From positions 1 through 5,897 of the forward strand of contig DJYX01000108.1 of NCBI GenBank assembly GCA_002450295.1: a stretch of DNA of 5,897 nucleotides, read 5' to 3'. This document shows positions 5,897 through 5,897 of the stretch, piece after piece. A model generated the notes under the pieces. The model had not been told where the DNA came from and made no database searches. It saw nothing but the letters and a program-made list of their open reading frames with translations. The DNA is from Deltaproteobacteria bacterium UBA6967. Its GTDB lineage: Bacteria > SAR324 > NAC60-12. The position numbers and the translations under genes are program-made. The stretch's first letter is position 1; each line of letters opens with the position of its first letter.

Positions 5897-5897
5897 T

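Overview
This 5.9 kb window comes from a bacterial chromosome. It is almost fully coding, with moderate GC (about half, judged by eye) and no mobile element, RNA gene, CRISPR array or long non-coding stretch. A TatA/TatB-family subunit, a degenerate histidine-kinase-like protein and an acyl-CoA ligase of the KLENGKY type suggest a Gram-negative, proteobacteria-like organism, possibly near deltaproteobacterial or SAR324-type lineages. That placement is inferred from protein flavour only and is low confidence.

Layout. (1) 1-1002, plus: the C-terminal half of a long-chain fatty-acid-CoA ligase, cut by the window start. (2) 2484-1004, minus: a two-gene unit made of a six-helix membrane protein and the ribosome-biogenesis GTPase EngB (YihA/YsxC). 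The two genes overlap by four bases (GTGA). The unit meets the ligase tail to tail with one base between the stop codons. (3) 2541-3569, plus: a soluble coiled-coil protein with the fold pattern of a sensor histidine kinase core, but without the phosphoacceptor histidine or most ATP-binding residues. It diverges from the membrane-protein gene across about 56 bases. (4) 4018-3578, minus: a TatB-like subunit of the twin-arginine translocase, convergent with the pseudokinase. (5) 4085-5896, plus: a complete guaA encoding a 603-residue GMP synthase of the long, human-like form. It diverges from tatB across 66 bases that hold a good sigma-70-type promoter facing tatB.

The genes do not form one pathway: lipid activation, 50S assembly, protein export and purine synthesis sit side by side in alternating orientations. 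The most unusual item is the apparent pseudo-histidine-kinase at 2541-3569. Next is the GMP synthase, which has a eukaryote-like extended dimerisation region and a changed C-terminal substrate-binding tail. I found no clear sign of a multi-gene defence or other accessory system.
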